A DNA stretch of 64,000 nucleotides from Tenrec ecaudatus (taxonomy: Eukaryota > Chordata > Mammalia > Afrosoricida > Tenrecidae): positions 66,611,501 through 66,675,500 of the forward strand of contig NC_134534.1 of NCBI RefSeq assembly GCF_050624435.1, in the 5' to 3' direction. Under the pieces are notes generated by a model. That model worked only from the letters and a program-made list of their open reading frames with translations, was not told the origin of the DNA and ran no database searches. This document shows, piece after piece, positions 12,254 to 23,000 of the stretch. Every line of letters begins with the position of its first letter. Positions within the stretch are counted from its first letter, which is position 1. The position numbers were made by a program, and so were the translations under genes.

Positions 12254-12350
12254 AAAGAAGAAGAAGAAGAAGAAGAAGAAGAAGAAGAAGAAGAAGAAGA
12301 AGAAGAAGAAGAAGAAGAAGAAGAAGAAGAAGAAGAAGAAGAAGAAGAAA
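12254..12350 (+). repeat. (GAA)n microsatellite, about 32 units
   Basis: Uninterrupted GAA/AAG array of about 96 bp with purines on the + strand only. Confidence 0.97.
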
Positions 12351-12619
12351 ACAAAAAATCAAAGAAAAAGACACTTAGGGATATCAAACATATTTAGAAG
12401 TCAGCCAGAACACTTTTTAAAAGAACTTTGATTCAATGAAGAAATCACAAGTGAGAATACAGCATAACAAAATTCATGGGATGCATCTACAGCAGTGTTT
12501 AGAAAGCACTTTATAAATTTAGTGGCGATATTAGAAGGAAGAAAGATCTAAGTTCACAAACCCAAGTTTCCACTTCAAGTTTGTAGGAAAAGAATGGAAA
12601 ATCAGATAAATAGAAACAA

Positions 12620-12790
12620 AAACAAAATCCATTGATATCTAGTTGATTCAAACTAATAGCAGCCCTATATGACAGACAAAACTGCTCTGCAGGTTTTGCA
12701 AACTATAATTCTTTACAGAATTACACGGATGCATCTTTCTTCTGTAGAGTGAGTTAGTTTGAACCACTGACTTCTTTTAGCAGTCCAGAG
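12620..12790 (-). mobile_element. AfroSINE, reverse, nested in L1
   Basis: Reverse-strand pattern: ccattgatatctagttgatt, agcagccctatatgacagac, ccactgacttcttttagcag. Confidence 0.65.
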
Positions 12791-13755
12791 GGGGAAACAG
12801 AAGGAGAAAACACTGGGGGGGGGGGCGGGAGAGGGAAGGAAAAACAGAAAGTAGAAATTATAAGAGAAATATCAAGAAAATCAAAACCTTGTTCAACAAA
12901 ATTTATATCCAATAAGAAGGCCCAAATTACCAAAGAAGGTACATCATTATAGATGCTACAGGAATTAAAAAGGATTATAAAGAAATTTTATAATTATATA
13001 ATTTTATAATTATAAAGAAATTTTACAAGCAATTTAGTGTACACAATAGATAAATTAGATTAAATGGGAAATTTTCTGTAAGGCATAACTTTCTAAAATT
13101 GACTCAAAAAATACATACAACAATAACAAAAAGATCTATGAAGAATTAAAGTAATTAGATTTGTAATTAAATATTGTTTTGGGTCAGTTTTGGAAGGTTT
13201 CACTGGTGAATTCTATCAAACATTTTTTCATTGATATTGAGTTGATTCCAACATCTTAGGAAGAAATAATATTGATCCTATACAAAATCTTTCATGTAAT
13301 AAAATTAGTAATTTGTTTGGTGAAGTCACTATTTTGTACTGACATGAAACAAGACAAAGACACACCGAGAACTATGGACAAATATCTTATTAACAAACAA
13401 ATATTTTAACAAAACTGTAGCAAACTGAAGCCAGCCACACTTGAGGTTGGTTTAATATTAGAAAATAATTAATAAAGATATAGAATGAGAAAGCCCAAAG
13501 GATGATCTCAGTAACTGCAGGAAACAAGGTTGCTAAGACAAACTACAAAACAGATGAATTTCAAATGCCTCCTGTTTAGCACAAGAAAACAGACATAAAG
13601 GCCTACTTACTATATAGAGTGTATATGTCCATGTTTCTGAAATTTTTAAATAAGGCAAAACTACAGAGACAAAAAATTTCAGTATTTTTTAGAGTTGAGG
13701 CACTGGGTAAGGTTGTAACCCTCACTGGTCAATGGGATTTTTGGATTATTTGTGC

Positions 13756-13958
13756 AAAACCAAACTCACTGCCACGGAGTAAATTCTGACTCATGGGGAC
13801 CCTGTAGGACAGGGTGGAAGTGTCCCAGTATGTTTCTGAGACTAACTCTCTACCAGAGTCGAAAGCCTGCTTTTCCTCTGCACTGTGGCTGGTGGTTTCA
13901 AACTCCTGAGCTTACAGTTAGCAGCCCAATGCGTAGCTATTATGCTACCAGGACTCCT
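13756..13958 (-). mobile_element. AfroSINE, reverse, nested in L1
   Basis: Nearly complete: aaaccaaactcactgccacg, gactcatggggaccctgtag, tgtggctggtggtttcaaac and a head end gctaccaggactcct. Confidence 0.85.
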
Positions 13959-14093
13959 TCAGGATTATTACAAGTATTCTAAATTGGACTGTGGTGATTC
14001 TTGCGCAATTATATGAGTTTGCAAAGAGTCATCAAACAATGCACTACTTATGAGTGGAATATATATGTATGTATGTATCACATTTTCTCTATT

Positions 14094-14230
14094 GCGTAGT
14101 GGATTTATTAGGCTCTAAGGAAGGGACTTTCTACTCCCCTAAACAGTTACAGTCTCAAAACTCACAGGGACAGTTCTACCCAGTCCTAAAGGGACACCAT
14201 TGACACAGTGGCAGTGAGTTTGATTTTTTT
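14094..14230 (+). mobile_element. AfroSINE fragment
   Basis: Has gactttctactcccctaaac, agttacagtctcaaaactca, and the tail with cagtggcagtgagtttg. Confidence 0.7.
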
Positions 14231-14289
14231 GGGTATTTGAGAGCCTCCTGAATTCGGAATCCACTCTAGAATCCTGAGTCTCTTGTTTG

Positions 14290-14452
14290 CTTTGATTGTG
14301 AAACCCTGCTGCATGGCGTCATGAACAAGGCCAGCATGCCCAGACTACCAGCCTCTCTAAGAGAGAAACACAAGTCTTTATACTCCCATAAGGATAACCC
14401 ACTGGGGGAGTTCCATTCCATCCTACAGGGCTGTTGTGAGTCTGAATCTCAC
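14290..14452 (+). mobile_element. AfroSINE, diverged
   Basis: Diverged head (gaaaccctgctgcatggc) with the later parts agagagaaacacaagtc, tactcccataaggataac and ctgttgtgagtctgaatc. Confidence 0.6.
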
Positions 14453-15539
14453 TGTTTATTCATCGTATTACTGCATTAAAGCGTTTGAGTTAGGATGACT
14501 TACTGTCAGTTTAAGTATTAATATTTTGATTAATACAAACTTTGTAAGTGACATTTTTGCTATGAATTGGTTAACGGAAAAAAAGTTTCTTAGACTTAAT
14601 AAACAAAATACAAATAATTTTTGTTATATGTTTTTAAGATTTATTGTGTTCAATTATTCTTATTTTCTAGAGAATGAAAATAAAATTACATTCATCATTA
14701 CTTTCCATTTTCTTGAATAAAGCTTTGTGTAGTGTCAAAAAGCAATTTGGTGATAAAAATCAGGTTCGAGAACTTTCTATTAAGAGTCACTTTCTTGAAT
14801 AATTATCCCCACTTTGAGATGGCATTTTATTGCTATGCATCAATAATTAAACTTCAGAGACTAAGATACCAATTGATGTAAATGACTAGATACAATCTTG
14901 TTCCTGTCTGCATTAAGCAGCTTGAGACCATTTTGTAATCATTTTATAAATGAAGACCTGCCCATGAAAGAGAGGTTTTTAAGTATAGGGAATCACTTAA
15001 TCATTAATAAGAAATAGTGATAATAAATCCTGAGAAGCCCTAGGTACAGAGTTTGAAAAGTACCTAAAAAAACCAGAAAAAGATAAGATGAAAAATTAAT
15101 CTATAAAACCCAGAAAGCAGAAAACATTCACATGTATAAAAAAATAGTCATCTGTGTCTTTCAATATTAAAGCAGGAAGCTTAAAAGTACATACATTGTA
15201 GGAAATGTGGGTGGGATGCTGCTGGAAGAATGCAGAAGGTATCATTCTGCAAGATTCTGCCTTGATATTTCATACCAAGGAAAATCACAAAAGAAGGGTT
15301 ATGACTTTGTGGGACCGCCCACCTCATTCTCTTATGACACTGCAGTTGCTGGGTCCTGGTACGCTCTGATGCTTGCTGTCATGACACGCCTCTCTCCCGG
15401 CTTCCAAAATGGCCCTTTGAGACTCCTCTGGAGTCCCTTTATATCTACTTCAGTGTCCTGGTTCGGTTAAGTGTTAGGACAAAAGCAGTTGGTTTTAGTC
15501 AACCACACTAACCCATACAAACATATTTTTCCAGCTTAT
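14453..15539. other. Flank without recognised feature
   Basis: AT-rich; nothing named. The more GC-rich piece at 15200..15470 is open on the + strand but shows no protein family. Confidence 0.35.
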
Positions 15540-15790
15540 TTATTTTTAGCAATTTAACAGACATAATTCACATATCATAAACTTCCATCACATTCATAAA
15601 AGTGCTGTGACCATCATCACAATCAATTCTATGACATTTCTTCTTCCTTATACTCCTTGTTGCTAGCTCCGCATGTCTCACTAGCCTCCCTGCCATGTCC
15701 CTTTAAATCGGTTGATCCAGTTATCGTCCCATAAGGTTTGTCCATCTGGGTCTCATATACATAAAATCATACAAAATAAATATGAATCCA
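15540..15790 (-). mobile_element. L1-type 3' UTR fragment, reverse
   Basis: Shares motif order with 45318..45490 and 61848..62130: attcacatatcataaac, gaccatcatcacaatcaat, acatttcttcttccttatac and ccttgttgctagctccgc. Confidence 0.45.
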
Positions 15791-15873
15791 AGCAAACTGC
15801 CCAACAACAATGACACAGTTAAACAAAGAAAAACTTTGAGCAATTACACAGAAGAAAATATTAAAATTTAGAG

Positions 15874-16066
15874 AGTAGTTCTCAACCTGTGGGTCACGGC
15901 CACCTTAGAGGTCAAATGACCCTTTCACAGGGGTTGTCCGAGTCATAACAGAAGCAAACTTATAGTTATGAAGTAGCAACAAAAATAATTTTATGTTTGG
16001 AGGGGTCACCACAACCTAAGGAACTGTATGAAAGGGTCATGGCATTAGGAAGGTTGAGAACCACTG
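15874..16066. mobile_element. SPIN-type hAT non-autonomous transposon
   Basis: A 193-bp element with terminal inverted repeats AGTAGTTCTCAACC and GGTTGAGAACCACTG (one mismatch, first C lost on the left). It is flanked by 8-bp target duplications ATTTAGAG (15866..15873) and ATCTAGAG (16067..16074). Internal text such as tgtgggtcacggcc, tcaaatgaccctttcacagg, tatgaagtagcaac and gaactgtatgaaagggtc is typical of the SPIN hAT family. It has no coding capacity. Confidence 0.85.
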
Positions 16067-16249
16067 ATCTAGAGCAATTATGCACTGGGCCAAGAGGGAG
16101 ATCAATGACATGGTGTCACATTTTGACCTAACTCCAAAAGCAGTAATTGACACTGAACAGCACTCTGTCTTATGACAAGGCCTTTCCCATCTCAGGTCCA
16201 CAGACAGAGGGTGTTCACCAGGGGCTTAATCTGGATGGGGTTGAGGAGG

Positions 16250-16612
16250 GGTGACCTTGCAAATGGGTTTGGTGTTTTCATTGTCATCTGAATCCTTCTT
16301 GCAACTCGTTGCTCAGCATTGAAGTTATAATACCATTCCTTCCTCCAGGTTTGGATTTTATTGCTTACAATTCTTGGATCATACAAGCTGGTGTGCTTCT
16401 TCCATGTGTACTTAGTCAATGTTCCGTTTAGATGGCTGCTTGTTTTAAGACAAGCCTTTAAGACTCCGGCCACTATATTCTTTCTGATAGGTGGGTACCC
16501 TCTGCTATCTTCACCACACTCTGCTACAGCACCCATATCTTCAATGATCAAATTCATGGGGGGTAAGAATACACACAGACTTTTAATATACTTATAAGGC
16601 ATTCCATTTTCA
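16250..16612 (-). mobile_element. L1 3' UTR fragment, reverse
   Basis: Shares acaagctggtgtgcttcttc, catgtg, gatggctgcttgtttta, caagcctttaagactccggc and cactatat with the L1 copies at 32980..33080 and 35260..35370. Confidence 0.6.
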
Positions 16613-16627
16613 AATGAAGGCATAGTG

Positions 16628-16810
16628 TCAAGGATCCCTGGTAGTCCAGTGGGTCAAGTGTTGAGCTGCTAGCCACAAGGTGGGCAGTTCAAACCCACCA
16701 GGTACTCTGAGGGAGAAAGATGAGCCTTTCTGTTCTTGCAAAGATATCCTCTTTAGGAAACCCTGTGTAGCAGTTCTACTCTGTTCTATAGGATTACTGT
16801 GAGTCAGATG
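16628..16810 (+). mobile_element. AfroSINE
   Basis: Almost complete: gatccctggtagtccagtgg, gggcagttcaaacccaccag, agttctactctgttctatag. Confidence 0.85.
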
Positions 16811-17177
16811 TTCATATCAAACACTAAGCAAAATAGTGGCTCAATTAAAGTTATTGTCTTTCCCACACTGCTAATTTTTTTCATTACTGGGTTTTCCAAG
16901 TCCTTTACCTACTTAAGTAATGACAGGGGCTGCAGCTAATCTCTGTTCTGTATCCCCGAAACAATGATGCTGATGGTGAAAATGTGTAAGTGGTGAAGTT
17001 GTACATCTGATCTGTATCCTTCACCTATCTTTCGGTAGATAGATGTGTGATAATGTCAATAGTATCCTTACAAAGAATTACATTCCATGGTGGGAATGAA
17101 GGCAATTTGCTATGGTGATTAGAAGATGTTTATGAGAGCTCCCCAGAGTTTTTGAATGTCATCATAAATAAGAACAA

Positions 17178-17372
17178 AAACAAACAATTTGCCTAGAAGT
17201 CAATTTCAACTCACAGCAACCCTATAGGACAGAGTAAAATTCCTCCATAGAGTTCCTCAGGCTGTATATATAGGAGCCTCATCTTTCTCCCTTGGAGTGG
17301 CTAGTGGATTCACACTGCTGATTCTTCCGTTAGCCTCTCAATGACCAAACCATTGTGCTACCAGTCTTCTCC
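17178..17372 (-). mobile_element. AfroSINE, reverse
   Basis: Shows agaagtcaatttcaactcac, agcaaccctataggacagag and ccttggagtggctagtgg in reverse order. Confidence 0.8.
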
Positions 17373-17831
17373 ATGACTACTCTATGTACCCTGGAATTCA
17401 GTCCTGTAGAGTCCAACACCTTTATTGACTGTTAATTGCTACAGATCATAAAGTGAACATGACCCAATTCAGGACTTTAAACCATCTGTTTGTTGTACGA
17501 TGGTTGCTTGAGGGTTTTATGTAAGTTCTGCCAGTGATATCTCAAATGTGAGCAGAATCAGTCCTACTGGACAAGTTTCATCAAAGCTTCCAGACTAAGT
17601 TAGACTAGGAAGAAAGGTCTGGCAGTCTACTTTTGAAAACAATCAATGAAAGCCCTAGGGTCCACAATAGAATATTATCTGATATCATTCCAAACGATGG
17701 GTCCCTTGGTTGAAAGCATTGGACGGTGGCTGCCACATGCTAACTTAGTGTTATTGATATATTTCCTTTTATTGTAGGCAAAGTTCTACACCTTAATGGG
17801 CAAAGCTTTGGCCTGTGTGAAGTACAACCAG

Positions 17832-18032
17832 CCTTGAAAAGGTGTGGTTATGCATTGGGCTGATAACCACAAAGGCAGCTGCTTGGAACCATCAGCTGGC
17901 CCTTGGGAGAAAGATGGAATTTTCTACTCCCACAGTGTTACAGTTTCAGAAACTCACAAGGGCAGTTTCATCTTGTCCTATAGGGTTGCTGTGAGTCGGC
18001 ATCGCTCAATGGCACGGAGTCTGGTTTGGGTT
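17832..18032 (+). mobile_element. AfroSINE
   Basis: Includes tgcattgggctgataaccac, ggagaaagatggaattttct, cctatagggttgctgtgagt and the caatggcacggagtctgg tail. Confidence 0.85.
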
Positions 18033-18528
18033 TCGCACAAAGCTTACATGTAGTACAACAGTCTGGGAGGCTCCTCTGCCTAGGTAAATGTCTGGAAGCT
18101 TAAAACTAGTGTCTCCAACTGAGGGGGGAGCTATCTTTTTTCGATTCTAAGTGAAGTAATAAACTCAGTGCCAGTCCATGAAGATAAGCCTTTCAACCGA
18201 AGCTGAATGTAAGCAAGCTAAGGTCAGTCAAAAATGGCTTGGACTTAACTATCCTTCCTAGCAGTCATTCTAAGACATAAGCAATAAGGAGGATTAATAT
18301 TGTTAGCCACAGGAAATGGGTCCCCTGATTCAAAGGGCCTTAATCTAGCCCCTTAAATCAGGCGAGACTTGAGTACTTCTTTTAAAGACTTGGAAAACAA
18401 GCCAGCAAACTGAACACACTGCCACAAGTGCATTCCAACTTAAAGAAATCCTAAATTCTGGCTCATATAGAAAAGTATCAACAACAAAAAAGAAAAGTAT
18501 CAACACCTAAAATTCCAAACAAAGAGTC

Positions 18529-18628
18529 TGTCTCTCTCTCTCTCTCTCTCACTCACACACACACAGTCAGGGTCTGCAGATTGGGGGTGGAGGATAAGGC
18601 AAAGGTGGAGAAGGAGGGATGTCTTTAG

Positions 18629-18655
<27 letters not shown>
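18529..18655. repeat. (TC)n/(CA)n and (CA)n microsatellites
   Basis: A TC run followed by CA units (18529..18565), and a second CA run of about 13 units (18629..18655), just upstream of the promoter-like GC-rich stretch. Confidence 0.9.
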
Positions 18656-18659
<4 letters not shown>

Positions 18660-18749
18660 TGAACTTGTCTACTGGACTTGAGGAGGAACCCTGCTGGAGT
18701 CAGGAAGCCTACAGGCAAGTGCTTTCTGCAAGGGTCAGCCCTTGGCAGA

Positions 18750-19097
18750 TGCAGCAAGCAGCGGGGCCACCTCCTGACCCTGAGGACGTGGCCTCTGTCC
18801 CTGCCTTCTCCGGGCGCCCCCGCCTGGCGTTTTGTGCTATAAGAATCCCGAGGCTCCACTCTCTTCCCAAGTTCCCCCAGCCTCCTTCAGAGTAAGTTGT
18901 TCGCGGGCCCAGGACTCAGAGGTGCTGGGAAGCTCCGGGCTGGGACTCGGGGCGTGGTCCCGCAGAAGGCGGTCCCATCTCAGCTGCTTGGGCCACTGTG
19001 AGGCCAGGTGACAGCGGCTGGCTCACAGAGCCCTCTCCCTGCAGGTGACGGCGTCCACGGGGCGCAGCTGCACCAGGTGGCCTACAGGGTGGGGCCG
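18750..19097 (+). promoter_or_regulatory. TRPA1: Probable TRPA1 promoter and 5' leader, GC-rich
   Basis: The stretch upstream of the start codon is clearly richer in G+C and CpG than the AT-rich flank. It contains a TATA-like CTATAAGA at 18837..18844, about 255 bp before the ATG. If that box is used, transcription would begin near 18865-18875, giving a 5' leader of roughly 225 nt. A pyrimidine tract ending in cag at 19043..19045 resembles a splice acceptor, so a spliced leader cannot be excluded. No transcript data are available here, so the call rests on position and composition. Confidence 0.45.
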
Positions 19098-19205
19098 ATG
19101 AAGAGCAGCCTGAGGAAGATGCTGCGCTCTGGAGAGAAGCAGCCCCAGGGGGGCGTCTACGAGGGTGTGGAGGACGACATGGACGACAGCAAGGACTCCT
19201 TTAAG
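19098..19205 (+). CDS. TRPA1: TRPA1 exon 1 (codons 1-36)
   Basis: Codes for the cytosolic N-terminus, starting MKSSLRKML and ending at K36, before a GTACTG donor. The start is the only in-frame ATG that fits: the frame stays open upstream but has no ATG there. The match to the human start (MKRSLRKM) is clear. The Kozak context is weak (C at -3, A at +4). The region ahead of the ankyrin repeats is acidic (EDDMDD) and one residue shorter than in human TRPA1. Confidence 0.95.
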
Positions 19206-19771
19206 GTACTGGGACAATCTGCGATCATGATGGGGCACAGCCGGGTGGGGGCCAGTTCTCAACTGGGTCCTGGACTTTGATTTGAGCTTTCCTTGTTAGC
19301 AGTCCCTGGAGGGGACGGTGGGAAGCTCGGAGAGGCTGGGGGGAGGGGGGGCTGGCGCTTGTTTGGGGGGTGCTAATAGAACAGGGGATGACTTCAAAAT
19401 GTGGGTATCCTGGGAGGCCAAAGACCGCACGGTATGCTTTGTCATTTTGTGTTTTCGTGGTCCTGTCTTACCTGGTTTGCTCTTGGGTGGGTGTCCACAA
19501 TTGCAGGAAACCTGCCCCAAAGTAGCCCCCCCAAGTACCTTCAGGAGGTGGCAGAAGCGGGCAATTGCCTAAAATCAAGACACTTTTGCAGCGGGTGTTG
19601 TTTCACTTGGATGATTTTTTTATAGATTTTATTTAGAATGTACTAGTTCAAGGGTTGTGTCTGGAACTTTAGACGCATGAAACAGGTACACTGAAATACG
19701 CTCCTAGAAGCGATACACAGAAACAAACGTTTGCAATGAGATATTACAGGGAATGCTTTGAAAAGGACATC

Positions 19772-19804
<33 letters not shown>

Positions 19805-19922
19805 CCCCACCTGCAAAAGAGACAGACAGACAGACAGACAGACAGACGGAGAGGGAGAGGGAGAGGGAGAGGGAGAGGGAGAGGGAGAGGGAGAGGGAGA
19901 GGGAGAGGGAGAGGGAGAGGGA

Positions 19923-20003
<81 letters not shown>

Positions 20004-23000
20004 TAAACACAGCAGCCCGAGCTTGAACACAGGCAGCACCTGCAAATTCCTCCACAGTGAGGGGTCAGGAAAGACTATGTGGAGGCCCTTTGAAGCCAGA
20101 TAGGTGTCTTCAGGGAACTCCTTAGGGACAACCTGCATGCATCTATTTTGTGTGTGAGACCTGGGCCCCCCTGACCTAAAGGCAGCCCTAGCTACCAACA
20201 GGCTGCAGAGGGAGTGGACTGAGTGTTGGTATGCTCAGAACTCCACCACTGGCTCACCGGGTACTTGCAGACTGTCGGCAGGAAGACAGCTCTCTTGCTC
20301 TCTCTGATGGTCTCTCATACTGTGCTTTCAGAGACAGGTTACATAAGTTCCTATTCCCACTCAACTTCTATTCCTCTTCAACAATCCCTGTGCATCCGTT
20401 ACCTTCTTCCCTCGCAGGGTAATATTTGCAATATGTCCAGGCTGGTTGTCCCTTTTAGGTCAGGAAACTTTGTCAACATCAAACCAACAAAGCAGCTGTG
20501 TTGAGTAGCTTCTGGTTCATGGCAGCCACATGTGTGTCAAACAGAGTGGTTCTGTTGCTGAGAAGTTAGTTCTCTTTCGCCGCAGTTAGTAAAGCCCACC
20601 TCGCTCAGCCTTTTGGATCAGTAAGTGCAGTGCTTAAGCATCTGGTCCCCTACTCACATGCCCCTCCAGAATCCAGGAACTCTTACAAGCATTAAAACAT
20701 CTTTGAAGGGATTCCCCCTAACTCCTGGCCACAAATCTTTTTCCACAGTAGAAGTTTACATGCTTTGGCGGGTGCTTACATTAATACACAAATACACACA
20801 CATCTAGGGTTTTTTTATTCACAAAAAATGTTAACATGCAAAAAAATTGTTAACATGTAAAGGAAAGGTCTTTTTCACTTTGATTTACACACAAAACATT
20901 CTTTCGAGTGCTTTTCAAAACAGTACCTGTGATTCACCTCCTTGTTTTTAGCAGTCTCCCACTGTGTGATCATATCACTATCATTTAGACAGGGATAGAC
21001 ACATTCCATGAGGGTCAAAGTGTTGTCTCTGCTTATCTGTATACTCTGGGCATATCTGTATGGTCAATTCCTAGCGAGATCAATTAATTTGATATTTTAA
21101 TGTTGGTAGAAATCTCCAAATTTCCCTCTGCATGGAGCGAACTCCTTGGCCCTGTCACCAGTCATGTGTCTCAGTCAGTGGGTCTAGTAGGTCACACACA
21201 CAAACGAGCCGCCCCTCCCAAGGCAAGGTCCTTCAAGTTGAACATCAACATTTTTCTCCATAATATAAACCTTTTAATGAAGACTTTTTGGCTTAATCTA
21301 AAGACGTAAGTCACGACTGGGTTTCATACATGAAGACAGTGTCCTTGTCACTATTTAAGAAAAATATAAACAAGAGTGTAACAGGAAGAGATATTGAACT
21401 TTCGAAACCAGACCATAGAAGTAGACACTGCTTTTCCTTACTGGCATGGTTTTGCTTCCCATAACACTTACTGAAGGAATATTGCAGCACAGGACCTCAA
21501 ATTTTCTTTCAACATCTTTTTGTTTGTCATTAGTTTTATTGCCCAAGGCAAATACAGCTCTTTGTTATGTGGTGTTTTAAGCAGTTACAGCAGCGCTTTC
21601 AGATGGACATAATGATGTGTTTTATTAACTGCAATAATAATTCCAGGATGATCCTGTAGAAATCCCAATGGAGGGACTAATTACAAAGCAACATGTATAA
21701 CATTGGAGAGTTCTGAACTCTTGGGATTTCTTTTGCATCCCCTACCTCCCCCACTATCTCAGGAATATTAGCAAAAGCAACTGAAAAGATGAGATATGTA
21801 GAAACAAAGAACCATCTAGTTCAAACATTCAAAATAATCTGAAGTGCCTCTGCAGCCCCGGGAATGTACCTGGAGTGGATATGTTAATCTGTCTAAAAGA
21901 CTCCCTCAGGTTACTTTCAGAGCAGACAACATGGGACGCACGCTCAAAGTCTCTTCAGTCTGATTTGACATGGCAAGTACTGAATTCAGATAATTGAGAC
22001 TTCTTTAACACATCGCTGAAGCTTAGAAAAAGCATCCAGTTGCGGCTTTTGTCACTGTGGATTCAGTAGTACACCTGTGGGCCTCAGAAGCCAGCACTTG
22101 CTCTGAGAGCATGTGTAATTGGGTTTGTGCTGACAGCATATTCCTGAACAGGTCTATAAATTGTTCTTTGTTGCACTCGGAGATGAACAGCATGATCCCT
22201 TTAGTATATCCCTAAGAACATATCAAATTCAAGTGCTAAAATGCTTTCAAACGCACTCAAATAAAAACACTTCCTTTGATAGGGTGAGACATTGAGAAAG
22301 AGACTATTTTTTGTCAGCAACTCATATCTCATTTATGACTGGATATGTAAGTTTGTTTATCATCATAGGCTGAATTCACGGAAGCTACTAGTTGTTCAGA
22401 AAATATAAGCCTGGTGCGCACAGAGAACCCAGCATGTGCTGCAAGAGCATGTCTTTTGGAATAGGCCATTTGGGTCCCATTTAGACCGTGCTGGAATTTG
22501 GTTTCAGCTTTAGTTTTGGACCAAAACTTCAATTATCCCATTGGCTTTGTCCTTATCTTTGGTAACCAAAGAGTGGAACCCCTTCTTCATTTCTGCCATG
22601 TCTAAATGGATGTGTGCTCTAAACCGTGTCTGAACAATGGAATCATGTTGGCAGTCGCATAAGGTCTGCCACTCACATTTATTGACCAGACCTAAATATT
22701 CACATGAAAATATAATCAGGAATTCTAGAAGTAACTTTAATAAAACCTTTATCTCCTAGTTTAAATATGAGTAAGTATTACTATAAGTGATCTTGAATGT
22801 TCTAAATTGTATGTATGCAACACATATTAAGACTTTTAAGCAACTGAGTAGGGAGTTACAATGCCAGTTATAAAGATATTAAAGAGGGTGCCTGAGCTAA
22901 TTTCAGGAAGGGTATTCCATACTTTTTGAGCCAAAATATTTAGAGAAATTTAAATAATAATGCAAGGCAATATGAGAGGAGGCTTTATAACCTAAGCCAT

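Larger units (their letters stand above)
12360..14040 (+). mobile_element. Old L1 LINE, ORF2 to 3' region, with two nested SINEs
   Basis: A-rich L1 ORF2-like text (catgggatgcatctacagca, gtttcactggtgaattctat, gccacacttgaggttgg) passes into L1M 3' UTR-like sequence at 13610..13750 and 13975..14040. It is interrupted by antisense AfroSINEs at 12620..12790 and 13756..13958. Full of stops. Confidence 0.6.

Noticed and set aside
16192-16623. 143-codon open frame on -
   Set aside because: It corresponds to the sense strand of an L1 3' UTR fragment. The peptide resembles no known protein and the same repeat occurs at 32980 and 35260.
1-18750. Search for a neighbouring gene upstream of TRPA1 (KCNB2 side in human)
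   Set aside because: No exon with splice sites and conserved protein text was recognised. The region reads as repeat-rich flank.
19008-19097. Upstream in-frame extension of the TRPA1 reading frame
   Set aside because: The frame is open but contains no ATG, and the peptide does not match the TRPA1 N-terminus. The ATG at 19098 matches the human start.
19704-20198. Open frames made of Leu-Ser or Gly-Arg/Glu-Arg repeats on both strands
   Set aside because: They are translations of the CA/GACA/GAGGGA/GA microsatellite.
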